A DNA stretch of 64,000 nt from CAVZQN01 sp963837395 (GCA_963837395.1 CAWINI010000003.1:992001-1056000), one strand, 5' to 3'. Positions 43,551-53,020 are shown, counted from the stretch's first letter. Translations and numbers: made by a program. Notes: generated from the letters alone by a model not told the origin.

Positions 43551-46500
43551 TTATTCGATGATTTCGAGGTCGTCTTCTTCGGGCTTAAATTGGCGGAATT
43601 CGGTAATCAGACGTGTAAAGGCTTCGGCCGGTAATGGTTCGCTGAATAACGAGCCCTGCATTTTATCGCAATTATGATCGCGCAGAAATGCCCATTGCTC
43701 CGGAGATTCCACACCTTCGGCAACAACCTTCAACTTCAACGTGTGAGCCATGGTGATAATTGCAACAACGATTGCGGCATGATCAGCATCACGCATACTT
43801 TCACGAATAAAACTCTGATCAATTTTCAAAGTATCAATTGGAAAACGTTTCAAATAACTCAATGAAGAATATCCGGTTCCAAAATCATCAATACAAATCT
43901 GAATTCCCATCTGTTTCAATTGCGTTAGAATCTCCACGGCAATTTCGTCATTCTTCATGATCGAAGTTTCTGTTAATTCAAGTTCCAGGAATTGCGGATC
44001 CAATCCGGTTTTCTTCAAGATCTCTGCAATTTCCGGAACAAGACTTTCTTGAAATTGCCGGCCTGATAAATTTACAGCCACTCTTAATGGCAGGAAATCT
44101 GAAGACTGCCAGAGTTTATTCTGGGTGCATGCAGTTCTTAATACCCATTCACCCAATGGCACGATCATCCCGGTATCTTCGGCAATGGAAATGAAATCCA
44201 ATGGATAGATAAGCTGTCCATCCGGACGCTGCCACCGAACCAACGCTTCCATTCCAATAATTTTACCCATGTACATGTCGAATTGCGGTTGATAGTGCAA
44301 AACAAATTCGTTCCGTTCCAATGCGCGGCGTAATTTGTTTTCGACTTCCAACTGCTCAATAGCTTTTTCATTCATGGTGGACGCATAAAACTGATAATTG
44401 TTGCGTCCTCTTTCTTTCGCTCTATACAAAGCAATGTCAGCATTTTTTACCAGTGTCTCAGCATCTTCACCATCATGCGGATAAAGGCTGATTCCAATAC
44501 TGGTGTTGATGTACAGCTCATGCGAATCAATTTGATATGGAGGCCGGACAGTATTCAGAATTTTCTCGGAAATCCTTGCTACATCTTCAACTTGATTGAT
44601 TCCGTTCAACAGCAACATGAATTCATCGCCACCCAATCGCGCTACAGTGTCTTCCTTGCGTAAACATTCCCGAAGTCGCTGGGAAACACCTTGAAGTAAT
44701 TTGTCTCCTACTGCATGGCCGAGCGTATCATTAATGATTTTGAATCGATCTAAATCCAGAAAAAGCATTGCAACCATCTGTCTGCGCCGCTGAGCATAAC
44801 TCAGCGCTTGATTCATGCGATCGCGAAACAGTATGCGATTCGGTAATTTGGTTAACGCATCATGATAGGCTTGATGCCGGATCGTTTCTTCAGATCGCTT
44901 ACGTTCTAATGTGCTGGCAATATGCTGCGAGACAAATGTCAAAACCTCTTTTTCTTTTTCGCCAAAACGTTTTGAATCTAAATAACTCTGAACAACAAGA
45001 ACTCCGAAAGCTTTATCGCCTGCTTTTAACGGCACTCCAAGCCAATCAACAGAAGGTGTTCCAATGGAATCAACTTCACCTTGTTCTGCCAATTCTGTAA
45101 ACGTTTCCGGCGAAACCAGCAATGGTTGATTTGTGCGCATCACATATTCGGTTAAACCTTTTGCTGCTTTTCTTGGTTCAGGAACTGGATCCACTTCATC
45201 CACGAAGTAAGGGAATGTCAGCATTTGCGTTTCTTCATCGAGCAATGCGATATAAAAATTACTGGAATGCATTAACTCGCTAACAATTCCATGAATTGCT
45301 TTGTAGAATTCTGGAAGATCTTCAGCCAGATTTGCTTTTTCTGCGACACGATACAAAGCAGCTTGTTGTGCTTCTGATTTTTTGTGTTCGGTTATGTCGC
45401 GGATAAAAGCACTGAAGCTAATATCACGGCCAGATTTCATTGGCGAAATACTGAGCTCAACCAGGAATTCATGACCATCCTTATGCTGAGCAGAAATTTC
45501 AATTCGTTGATTTAAGATCGGCCCTCTGCCAGTTTCCGTAAAATGTCTCAACCCGTCACGATGTGCTTTGTGATAACGTTGAGGGATAATTGTCTCTGTT
45601 AGAAGTTTTCCAATAGCTTCGTCTCTTTTCCAGCCAAATATTACCTCTGATTGTTTGTTCCAATCAGTTATTTTGCCGAAAGCATCAATAGTAATAACTC
45701 CATCCAGAGCCGTATCCAGAATCATCCTGGTACGAAGTTCACTATCGCGAAGAGCTTCTTCGGCACGTTTGCGATCAGAGATATCGAACAAAACGCCATG
45801 AAGGAATTTAGATTTTCCAGAAGGATCACTGACTACAACTGCATCATCACCAAGCCAGATGTAGTTTCCGTTTCTGTCACGGAATCTGTATTCACAATGC
45901 AATGAATCGCCGCTTTCCCTGCAACGCGTTTCCTCTGCCAAAATTTTGTGCCGATCCTCGGAATGAATATTCTTAATCCACAAACTGGGATCATTGCTCC
46001 ATTCGCGAGCGGAATAGCCAAGAATTTTTTCGATTTGCGGACTTACATAAATCCATTTTCCATATCTTCCGAATTCTGCGATATATGTAATTGCCGGAAT
46101 TCGCTCTACGATATTCCGCAGCTTTGCTTCAGTATCACGTAACTTTTGTTCGATAAGTTTGTGTTCTGTGATATCAAGTGCAACCCCCATTGTCCCAATG
46201 ATGACGCCGCTGGCATCACATAATGGCTCAACAACAGATTGAAACGTGCGGCCCTTCCACTGTGTTGCAAATGAAGTTGATTCTCCGATCAATGCCCTGC
46301 GATGAGCAAGGATCGGTTCCCAATCAGGATCATCGGTTTGAAAATATTCAAACAAAGTCATCCCGATTACTTCATCCGGTTTTAGTTCACGCGAAGAAAG
46401 CGCGGCACCAGAAGATGATGTAAAACGCAAGTCTTTATCAGTCGTCCAAAGTACCTGCGGTAATTGTTCCATCACAAGCCGCAGTTCCTGATCTTCACCC

Positions 46501-46940
46501 TGATGCGGCTCCGTGGTAATTTTTCGTGGAGCTTTTAGTTCGGCAACAACCATTTTTGCCGGATGGCCGCGATACATCAGTGAACGACAAACTACAGGAA
46601 TTTCGATAAACTCCCCATCTTCACGTTTGTGTTTCCAAACTTTTATGTCGGCTTGCGATACCGTTGAATCAGAATCATGATAGGCCCTGAGAAAAGCTGA
46701 AACGTCTTCAAAAACTAAGAGGTCTTGCAGTGTGAAGGTGAGAAATTTGGTGCGTGGGTATCCAAAAAGATTCAGTGCAGCATCATTGACCAATAGAATT
46801 GAAGTTGTAGTGAGATCGAAAACCCAGGTTGGATTTGGGTTGGCTTCAAATAAAATTTGAAATTCATCGGGTTCAGTACTCTTGTCTGAGCCGCTTTCTA
46901 ATTGAAGGGGACTTCGTCCCTTCATTTCAGGCTTGCTCAT
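43551..46940 (-). CDS. PAS-GAF-GGDEF-EAL c-di-GMP signalling protein
   Basis: About 1129 residues, no transmembrane helix. Four PAS domains (starting near 20, 165, 290 and 415; each opening with an ALDGVITI-like or PNPTWVFDL-like strand), a GAF domain (about 555-700), GGDEF (motif RLGGDEFML at about 768-776) and EAL (EALVRW near 897, with the later DDFGTGYSSLSYLKRFPIDTLKID). Both catalytic signatures are intact, so it could make and degrade c-di-GMP, with the balance set by ligands of the sensor domains. ATG 46940 is preferred (GGGGGGA upstream) over GTG 46958. Confidence 0.92.
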   Translation of the reverse strand: MSKPEMKGRSPLQLESGSDKSTEPDEFQILFEANPNPTWVFDLTTTSILLVNDAALNLFGYPRTKFLTFTLQDLLVFEDVSAFLRAYHDSDSTVSQADIKVWKHKREDGEFIEIPVVCRSLMYRGHPAKMVVAELKAPRKITTEPHQGEDQELRLVMEQLPQVLWTTDKDLRFTSSSGAALSSRELKPDEVIGMTLFEYFQTDDPDWEPILAHRRALIGESTSFATQWKGRTFQSVVEPLCDASGVIIGTMGVALDITEHKLIEQKLRDTEAKLRNIVERIPAITYIAEFGRYGKWIYVSPQIEKILGYSAREWSNDPSLWIKNIHSEDRHKILAEETRCRESGDSLHCEYRFRDRNGNYIWLGDDAVVVSDPSGKSKFLHGVLFDISDRKRAEEALRDSELRTRMILDTALDGVITIDAFGKITDWNKQSEVIFGWKRDEAIGKLLTETIIPQRYHKAHRDGLRHFTETGRGPILNQRIEISAQHKDGHEFLVELSISPMKSGRDISFSAFIRDITEHKKSEAQQAALYRVAEKANLAEDLPEFYKAIHGIVSELMHSSNFYIALLDEETQMLTFPYFVDEVDPVPEPRKAAKGLTEYVMRTNQPLLVSPETFTELAEQGEVDSIGTPSVDWLGVPLKAGDKAFGVLVVQSYLDSKRFGEKEKEVLTFVSQHIASTLERKRSEETIRHQAYHDALTKLPNRILFRDRMNQALSYAQRRRQMVAMLFLDLDRFKIINDTLGHAVGDKLLQGVSQRLRECLRKEDTVARLGGDEFMLLLNGINQVEDVARISEKILNTVRPPYQIDSHELYINTSIGISLYPHDGEDAETLVKNADIALYRAKERGRNNYQFYASTMNEKAIEQLEVENKLRRALERNEFVLHYQPQFDMYMGKIIGMEALVRWQRPDGQLIYPLDFISIAEDTGMIVPLGEWVLRTACTQNKLWQSSDFLPLRVAVNLSGRQFQESLVPEIAEILKKTGLDPQFLELELTETSIMKNDEIAVEILTQLKQMGIQICIDDFGTGYSSLSYLKRFPIDTLKIDQSFIRESMRDADHAAIVVAIITMAHTLKLKVVAEGVESPEQWAFLRDHNCDKMQGSLFSEPLPAEAFTRLITEFRQFKPEEDDLEIIE

Positions 46941-47051
46941 GACAAATATTCCCCCCACACAGGACTGACGGATATCCCATTTTCTGAGATGAATGATAGC
47001 AGAATGTGGAGGCTAGCGAAAGCCAGCTTTTGTCGACGATAGACCGATGCC

Positions 47052-47384
47052 CTAGTCTATGTCGAGGTGAATTGCGCCGTCGTCAAAAACCACAGATGCG
47101 CCGGCATTACGGGCAGCCTCTTCCAGCGCTCTTCGAAAAATATACTTAACGTCCGGACCATTTTCGATCCGCCGCAAAATCGCTTCCCCCGATTTGTCCC
47201 CAATTGTGATCGTAATTTTTAATCCTTTCCTTTTTGCTAACAGCTTCCTTCCATCTTCCAGTGTCACTTTGAATGGTTTTAGAATTTGATCGGCATAATT
47301 GACGCCAACTCCGGAACCATCTGTTTTTACTTCGGGAAGATGGGAATTGGCTTGAGCTTCATCAATGGGGATGGTTACTCGCAT
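47052..47384 (-). CDS. Unknown 110-residue protein coupled to the methyl-transfer operon
   Basis: A small acidic-plus-basic protein ending HLDID. It overlaps the homocysteine methyltransferase gene by 10 bases, so it is translated with it. The middle (LKPFKVTLEDGRKLLAKRKGLKITITIGDKSGEAILRRI) looks like a compact alpha/beta fold, but I recognise no family. It may be an accessory or chaperone of the methyl transfer system. Confidence 0.6.
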   Translation of the reverse strand: MRVTIPIDEAQANSHLPEVKTDGSGVGVNYADQILKPFKVTLEDGRKLLAKRKGLKITITIGDKSGEAILRRIENGPDVKYIFRRALEEAARNAGASVVFDDGAIHLDID

Positions 47385-48280
47385 GATTTCACCACCGATC
47401 GATCAAGGATTTTTCGGAACATTCGGATATGATCCGGAGTGCTGCCGCAACAACCACCAACAATCCGTGCACCGGCAGCAAGTAAACCAGGTAATCCAGC
47501 CGACATTTCTTCCGGTGTTTCATTGTATTGAACTTGCATATTTACTAACACAGGTTGTCCCGCATTCGGTTGTGCCATGACAGGAAGTCCGCTGGTTTTG
47601 ATGTAACGGCGCACAATATTAGCAGCGAATTTCATGTCTACACCAGTGCCACAATTCAAACCAGCAATATGACATCCGTGTTCGGCCATGAATTCTGCTG
47701 CGCGTTCAGGGCTGATTCCCATCATCGTTCGAACATCATCTTCATCCACCATTCGATCGAACGCTACTGAGCCGATTACAACTTTGGCACCTGCTTCATG
47801 AGCTGCGGCAATTCCGATTTCTAATTCTTCCAATGCAGTTTGTGTTTCGATAATGATTCCATCGGCGCCGCCTTCAACAAGCGCTTTCGCCTGTTCACGA
47901 AATGCAGCCTCAACATCAGCGCGCGCAATTTCACCATACGGTTCCATCAATCCACCGAATGGCCCGATGTCGCCTAATACAAAACCGCGGCCACCAAGCG
48001 CTTCACGCGCGATCGCAACAGCTGCGCGATTAATATCTGCCGTACGTTCACCTTGCTCATGCCGATTCAGCATGATTCTGCAACCGCCAAATGTATTTGT
48101 AAGTAAGATGTCAGATCCCGCATTCACGTAACCGCGTTGAATCGCAAGCACCCGTTCAGGATGTTCGAGGTTCCATGCTTCACCACATCCGCCAGGTTCA
48201 AGTCCCGCGCGCTGGAGTTGTGTGCCCATTGCTCCATCACTCAACAGCACCCGTGTCTTGATTGCTTCAAGCAAACTCAT
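47375..48280 (-). CDS. Homocysteine S-methyltransferase, stand-alone MetH N-domain type
   Basis: A 301-residue zinc enzyme that transfers a methyl group to homocysteine, giving methionine. It shows SDGAMGTQLQRAGLEPGG, LLTNTFGG, the zinc ligands LNCGTG and GGCCGS, and ends near IRMFRKIL. It is the size of the first domain of MetH only. It starts in an ATGA overlap with the upstream activation-domain gene. In this operon the methyl donor would be the corrinoid protein. Confidence 0.88.
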   Translation of the reverse strand: MSLLEAIKTRVLLSDGAMGTQLQRAGLEPGGCGEAWNLEHPERVLAIQRGYVNAGSDILLTNTFGGCRIMLNRHEQGERTADINRAAVAIAREALGGRGFVLGDIGPFGGLMEPYGEIARADVEAAFREQAKALVEGGADGIIIETQTALEELEIGIAAAHEAGAKVVIGSVAFDRMVDEDDVRTMMGISPERAAEFMAEHGCHIAGLNCGTGVDMKFAANIVRRYIKTSGLPVMAQPNAGQPVLVNMQVQYNETPEEMSAGLPGLLAAGARIVGGCCGSTPDHIRMFRKILDRSVVKSCE

Positions 48281-49035
48281 CGTGTCTCCAAAGATTCAAC
48301 AGCTTCTCCGCGATACGGAGCGCGGCGAAATTCACAGGGATTTAAATCGCAACTTCTGCAAAGATGCGCCGGCGTGTACGCAACATTTCCATGCGTAACT
48401 CCGATCACTGCAAGAATCGAATGCTGCGGATCAAGCGCACCTGATTCTAATAGCTTTAACGGGCCTAAATCGGTTTTTTCTGGAGTACCCGTTAACAGTT
48501 CCATTAACTTGTGTTGACCCGAAAGATCCCACTCTCCACATCCCGGTGAAAGATGCTGCATCAATGTTTCGTGTTTCGATTCTAAAGAACGACAAAAAAT
48601 TTGCGATGCATTAAACACCAGATACTCAACCACCCCAACAGCAAATCGATCTAAAAAGAATGCTTCATCCGGACGCCCTTCAGCCCAATGCCCTGCAACT
48701 TCTTTTGAAACATCCGGGCCGGCACTCACCGCTAATATCATCAAGGAGTGCGCTTCACCTTTTTGAAGCCGCTTTGATAAAACATCACTTTGCAATTCGT
48801 GACCGCCTTTTAATGCAACGATCGGCGGATTTATTTCTTGCAAATCAATTCGAATCGATGCAACGAATGGCTGACCATTTTGTGAATACCAGGCGCGAGC
48901 ATTTTCGGCGCGTTCAAGCATGTCGCCTTCCAGCGTGTAATTTCGCGGCAGACTGAGCAGACGATAATATTCCTGTTCCGTTACCGAAGCTGCAATGGAG
49001 GCAGCATCAATTTTGGAAATCATTGCTGATGTCAT
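48277..49035 (-). CDS. Vitamin B12-dependent methionine synthase activation-domain-like protein
   Basis: A 252-residue protein that resembles the MetH activation domain (residues about 60-200: LSPGCGEWDLSGQHKLMELL) and ends with a Cys motif CRSCDLNPCEFR, which could hold a metal or Fe-S centre, then RAPYRGEAVESLETR. Such proteins accompany corrinoid methyltransferases and may help reduce Co(II) to Co(I) with SAM. Both ends overlap neighbours by ATGA, showing tight coupling. Confidence 0.8.
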   Translation of the reverse strand: MTSAMISKIDAASIAASVTEQEYYRLLSLPRNYTLEGDMLERAENARAWYSQNGQPFVASIRIDLQEINPPIVALKGGHELQSDVLSKRLQKGEAHSLMILAVSAGPDVSKEVAGHWAEGRPDEAFFLDRFAVGVVEYLVFNASQIFCRSLESKHETLMQHLSPGCGEWDLSGQHKLMELLTGTPEKTDLGPLKLLESGALDPQHSILAVIGVTHGNVAYTPAHLCRSCDLNPCEFRRAPYRGEAVESLETR

Positions 49036-50675
49036 GCTGCAGCTCCAAATGGTTCAAACTGACAACCTTCTACAAAGAAATCGAAAAAGTGCGGATGGGT
49101 TTCCAAACGAACATGTTCAACGCGCTTCACTAATTCTTCTAATTCTTTGCGCCGGATTTTCGAAAGCAACGTCATTGCTGCACCTTGCAATGCAGCATTT
49201 CCGATTTTCTGAATCCGTTCTCGCGGCAAATCGGGAACCAATCCAATTCTGCACGCAGCATCAATATCAAGGTATCGTGAAAATCCTCCAGCTAAATACA
49301 ACCGATCAATCCGCTTTAAAGGAATTCCGTAGCTTTCAGCCAAAACTTTGAGTCCGGCTGCATTTGCGCCTTTCGCCTGCGCCAGTTCATTGATGTCTGC
49401 TTCACTCACCGAAAGATGATGCTTTTGATCAACGATAAATTCGGATACCTGATGATCCAATCGGCCTTGCCCGTTCATTTGGTCGGTGCGACGAAGTTCA
49501 GACAACAAATCCACCAGGCCTGAACCACAAATTCCAACCGGTGCAGATTCTCCGATCACTTTTGTTTGAACTTTTCCTTCCTTATTTATATATATGCGCT
49601 CAATTGCACCATTTAATGCCGGCATTCCATAAGTTACACCACCGCCTTCAAATGCCGGACCAGCCGGACACGATGCAGCCATGATCCGATGCCGATTGCC
49701 AATCAATGCTTCAGTGTTTGTTCCGATATCAAGGATTGCACAAATTTCATCTTGTTCAGCAATTCCTGTTGCGAGCAAACAAGCTGCAGCATCTGCACCA
49801 ACATGACTGGCAATTAATGGAAGTCCATAGACGCGCGCTTCCGGATGGATCGGAAGACGTAATCTTTTTGCCTCAAGTGAAAGGCTTGTTGTACCGGATC
49901 GGCCATCACGAAAGGCTGTTTCAGTGAGTGACCAGTATGGAATTACGCCGATAGTTTGAACATTTAATCCGAAAAACAGATCTCGCATGGTAGGGTTGCC
50001 TGCTACAACAACTTCATAAATCGAATTTGTTTCGACCGAAAATGATTCAATTGCGCGGGTAAGATATCCAAGCAAGGTGCGCTGCAACAATTTGTTCGGA
50101 TATTCGCCATCAAAACGTATTCTGGCCATAATATCTGAACCACCAAAACGCTGAGGATTCTCAAACGAATGGGTAGCGACTAAATTGCCATTTTCAAGGC
50201 TGTATAACCGTAGTACTACAGTCGTAGTACCAATATCAATGGCGATGCCATGCAATGGGCCATCTGATTCTGCGATCTGCTTTCCATCAAGCAGGATTCG
50301 CGAGCCATCACGCGTTACTGCCGGATCTATATGATGCTGCAGATCGAGTCCGGTGGTTTCAGTTTCGATCCGCAGTGTTCCGCGTCGTAGTGTATGACAA
50401 TGAACTTCGCCTGGTGCAGTAAGGCTGGTTCTGCATGCCAGCCTGAATTTTCCACCTAAATGGCTTTCCTGCGGCGCAAGCGGCGAAAGCAGCTCTGATC
50501 CTGATTCAATTTCCAACAGGCACTCACGGCATTTGCCTTGTTTGTAGCAGGAAGTGGGAACCGTGATTCCCAGAGATTCTGCGAAATCGAATAATGTTGT
50601 GCCGACTTCAGCTGTAGCGGTCAGACCATCTACAGTTACAGTCGCTTGCGTTCGCGTTGCACGCTCAATCGCCAT
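49032..50675 (-). CDS. Corrinoid reactivase: 2Fe-2S ferredoxin plus ASKHA ATPase (RACE type)
   Basis: A 547-residue protein from ATG 50675 (the frame runs on to 50864 through a palindromic element, so the longer start is unlikely). Residues 5-95 are a plant-type [2Fe-2S] ferredoxin (CYKQGKCRECLLE, later Cys in RLACRT). The rest is an ASKHA ATPase-like domain (GIAIDIGTTTVVLRL, ILDIGTNTE, LYLAGGFSRY). Proteins of this class reduce the inactive Co(II) corrinoid using ATP, keeping the partner corrinoid protein active. Repair of the corrinoid fits the operon. Confidence 0.88.
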   Translation of the reverse strand: MAIERATRTQATVTVDGLTATAEVGTTLFDFAESLGITVPTSCYKQGKCRECLLEIESGSELLSPLAPQESHLGGKFRLACRTSLTAPGEVHCHTLRRGTLRIETETTGLDLQHHIDPAVTRDGSRILLDGKQIAESDGPLHGIAIDIGTTTVVLRLYSLENGNLVATHSFENPQRFGGSDIMARIRFDGEYPNKLLQRTLLGYLTRAIESFSVETNSIYEVVVAGNPTMRDLFFGLNVQTIGVIPYWSLTETAFRDGRSGTTSLSLEAKRLRLPIHPEARVYGLPLIASHVGADAAACLLATGIAEQDEICAILDIGTNTEALIGNRHRIMAASCPAGPAFEGGGVTYGMPALNGAIERIYINKEGKVQTKVIGESAPVGICGSGLVDLLSELRRTDQMNGQGRLDHQVSEFIVDQKHHLSVSEADINELAQAKGANAAGLKVLAESYGIPLKRIDRLYLAGGFSRYLDIDAACRIGLVPDLPRERIQKIGNAALQGAAMTLLSKIRRKELEELVKRVEHVRLETHPHFFDFFVEGCQFEPFGAAA

Positions 50676-50683
50676 TATCAATT

Positions 50684-50776
50684 CCCCCTCCTTATGAAGG
50701 AGGGGGGCAGGGGGTGGTTGGAGCGTTTTGCAAAACTTACAACCCCCTCTTTCATCTCCCCCTTCATAAGGGGGAG
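50684..50776. repeat. 94-bp element bounded by two palindromes (copy 2)
   Basis: Hairpins at 50684-50706 and 50756-50776 match those at 30878-30971 in reverse order and orientation; the arms CTCCCCCTTCATAAGGGGGAG and the block of about 37 bases are shared. It lies in the 136-base space between the corrinoid protein and the reactivase gene, the only real gap in the operon. Confidence 0.75.
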
Positions 50777-50811
50777 AAAATCTAATCGCCAACTTCGGTT
50801 TGCTGCTAATT

Positions 50812-51498
50812 TCACGAAGCGGCCTCTCGTTTAGCAGTGGCCATTTCAACATTTTGCTCCGCAATCAGCCGTTGAAATAATTCAACTGCACTTGCTGCAT
50901 CGGCAGCATAACCATCGGCTCCAATATCACGCGCATACTCAGCACTGATCGGAGCTCCACCACAGCAAATCTTTACTTGATGCAATCCGGCTTCTTTCAC
51001 TTTCTGAACAACCGTTCGCATATAAACCATGGTTGTAGTTAACAGCGCACTCATTCCGATAATTTGTGCATCGTGCTCTTTGATTGCCGCAATGAAACGC
51101 TCAGCAGAAGTATCAGTGCCCAGGTCAACGATCGTAAAGCCTGCACCTTCAGCCATCATTCCTACAAGATTTTTGCCGATATCATGAAGATCGCCTTTGA
51201 CTGTGCCCATCACAATTACAGCTGAAAGTTTTGCTTCATCTTTTTTTTGAGTCAACAACGGTTTCAGTACTGCCATTCCAGCTTTCATGGCGCGTGCAGC
51301 CAGCAAGACTTCGGGAACGAAAACACGGTTGTGTTTGAAATCCTCACCAACAACTTTCATTCCTGCAATCAAACCTTCTTCCAAAACTTCATTTGCAGTT
51401 CTACCGTCGGCGAGCGCATCCTCAGTCATTTTCTTGACCGGCTCATGCTTTCCTTCAAAAAGCAGCTGGTTCATCAACGCATAATCAGGCATAGTCAT
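50812..51498 (-). CDS. Cobalamin-binding corrinoid protein (MtbC/MtgC-like)
   Basis: A protein of about 228 residues. A helical cap (to about residue 85) precedes a Rossmann-like B12 domain with the lower-ligand motif GDLHDIGKNLVGMM (DxHxxG), LGTDTSAERF and GGAPISAEYA. It accepts a methyl group from the MttB-like protein. The ATG at 51498 is chosen because it makes a 4-base ATGA overlap with the MttB-like gene; the frame continues to 51552. Confidence 0.9.
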   Translation of the reverse strand: MTMPDYALMNQLLFEGKHEPVKKMTEDALADGRTANEVLEEGLIAGMKVVGEDFKHNRVFVPEVLLAARAMKAGMAVLKPLLTQKKDEAKLSAVIVMGTVKGDLHDIGKNLVGMMAEGAGFTIVDLGTDTSAERFIAAIKEHDAQIIGMSALLTTTMVYMRTVVQKVKEAGLHQVKICCGGAPISAEYARDIGADGYAADAASAVELFQRLIAEQNVEMATAKREAAS

Positions 51499-52967
51499 TT
51501 CGCAACATCCACCTTTGTAAATTCTGGTAATACAACATCTTTGTCTAAACAAGTTCGGCGAAACATGTCTTGAATCTCTTTGTGCAACTTTGCATCCAGC
51601 GGATCAACTTCATACGAGGTTAAGTTTTCATCAATAATTTCGTTTGCGCGTTTACGCCAATCTCGCGAACCTTGATCTTCCCATTGATCCCAGTTTGTAC
51701 GATCCACCATTGGACCGGGCAAATATAATTCTTCGGGCCAATATTGAAGAGTGTGTTCGGAAGTTAAAAGATGTTTTTCGCGAACAAGTTCGGCAATCAA
51801 ATCAGCAGCCGGTAAATCTTCATGAACTTCAACCGGACGAACAAATCGCTTGGCATGCGCAACAACTTCATCATCAAAAACCAATTTTTCAACGCTGAAA
51901 CAATTCACATAATCCAGCATCCCGGGTCCGGAAACGGAATTAAATCCAACTGATGCTGCTAGAAATGCGCCGACTCCTGTTTCCATTCCTGCTTGAAGAT
52001 CATTGAATTTGGAATCGGAGAGTGCCATGTACGCCTGACATGGCAATTTCAAATACTTCGCAATTTGCGCATAACCGCAATACATCTGCAAAGCTTCAAC
52101 CGCAGTCATTGGATTCGTCATCAATTGCATATGAAACGAAGCAGGCGCTCCACCAAATAAAACTGGTGAACCCGGACGCACAATTTGTGCAATTGTTAAA
52201 CCGGACAAAACTTCAGCGGTGTGCAAAACCAATGCACCGATTGTAGTTGTGGGTGAAATCATTCCAAGTAACAAAACAGGAACAACTTCGATTGGAATAC
52301 CCCATTCTGCGCAATCCATAATGTTTGAAATTGGATCTTCGCCCCATCGCAACGGAGTATTTGGACAACATGTAAAGATCGACATCGGTCGCTTTATCAG
52401 ATCTTCTTTACTATCGCGAAACATCGCCATGATTTCGCCCATTCGCGGAACACCGTATGAAGTGAATGCGCCGGAAACTATGGGACGTTTGGAATGCGAT
52501 AGCACCAGGTAAAGTCGCCAGGCATCAGCCATATCTTGCGGAATATCTTTCGGAATGAATGCTGTTGACAAATAATCGATGTTCTTTAAACCATCGGCAA
52601 TTTTTACATACTCAACAAAGTCAGGAGTTTTTGGCTCGCGAGGTTTTTGCGTTTTGCGATCTAAAACACGCAACGCAGAAGATGCCGGCACAAAGTGAAC
52701 TCGATCTCCTTCCAAAACAGCGGCAGGCTCACCATCACGGTCGTGCAAAGTAACTGATGATGGAGCATCCTTAAGTGCTTTTTGAACAATTTCACGCGGA
52801 AATGTCACCCTGTTTGTAATTGCATCGGCAGTGATTCCGACTTTTTTCAGGCGTTCAAGCGCATGCGTGTCCTCAATGAAGACACCGCTTTTCTCCAGAA
52901 CGACAAAAGCCTCGTCGACAATCTGCTCAATTAAAGGTCTTTCTAATACTGTAAGAGTTGGACGCAT
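51495..52967 (-). CDS. MttB-superfamily methyltransferase without pyrrolysine
   Basis: A 490-residue MttB-family protein, which demethylates quaternary amines such as glycine betaine, carnitine or proline betaine and methylates a corrinoid protein. The family core FTCCPNTPLRWGEDPI, GSPVLFGGAPASFHM and FNSVSGPGMLDYVNCFS is plain. No in-frame amber codon interrupts it, so it belongs to the non-pyrrolysine branch (MtgB-like) rather than trimethylamine MttB. It is the first gene of the operon, coupled to the corrinoid protein. Confidence 0.9.
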   Translation of the reverse strand: MRPTLTVLERPLIEQIVDEAFVVLEKSGVFIEDTHALERLKKVGITADAITNRVTFPREIVQKALKDAPSSVTLHDRDGEPAAVLEGDRVHFVPASSALRVLDRKTQKPREPKTPDFVEYVKIADGLKNIDYLSTAFIPKDIPQDMADAWRLYLVLSHSKRPIVSGAFTSYGVPRMGEIMAMFRDSKEDLIKRPMSIFTCCPNTPLRWGEDPISNIMDCAEWGIPIEVVPVLLLGMISPTTTIGALVLHTAEVLSGLTIAQIVRPGSPVLFGGAPASFHMQLMTNPMTAVEALQMYCGYAQIAKYLKLPCQAYMALSDSKFNDLQAGMETGVGAFLAASVGFNSVSGPGMLDYVNCFSVEKLVFDDEVVAHAKRFVRPVEVHEDLPAADLIAELVREKHLLTSEHTLQYWPEELYLPGPMVDRTNWDQWEDQGSRDWRKRANEIIDENLTSYEVDPLDAKLHKEIQDMFRRTCLDKDVVLPEFTKVDVAK

Positions 52968-53020
52968 ATATCATTAATAATGTAGAAAAATTTTATCATA
53001 GTAAACCGTTTTTAAAACAT

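Noticed and set aside
43551..46940. Degenerate GGDEF/EAL protein
   Set aside because: Both the GGDEF motif and the EAL motif are intact, so it was described as potentially active in both directions.
50676..50864. An N-terminal extension of the corrinoid reactivase
   Set aside because: It passes through the 94-bp palindromic element and gives Pro/Glu-rich filler; ATG 50675 opens the ferredoxin domain directly.
51495..52967. Pyrrolysine-containing trimethylamine methyltransferase
   Set aside because: The frame is open for its full 490 codons without an internal amber codon and no pyrrolysine genes are in the window, so it is the non-Pyl type.
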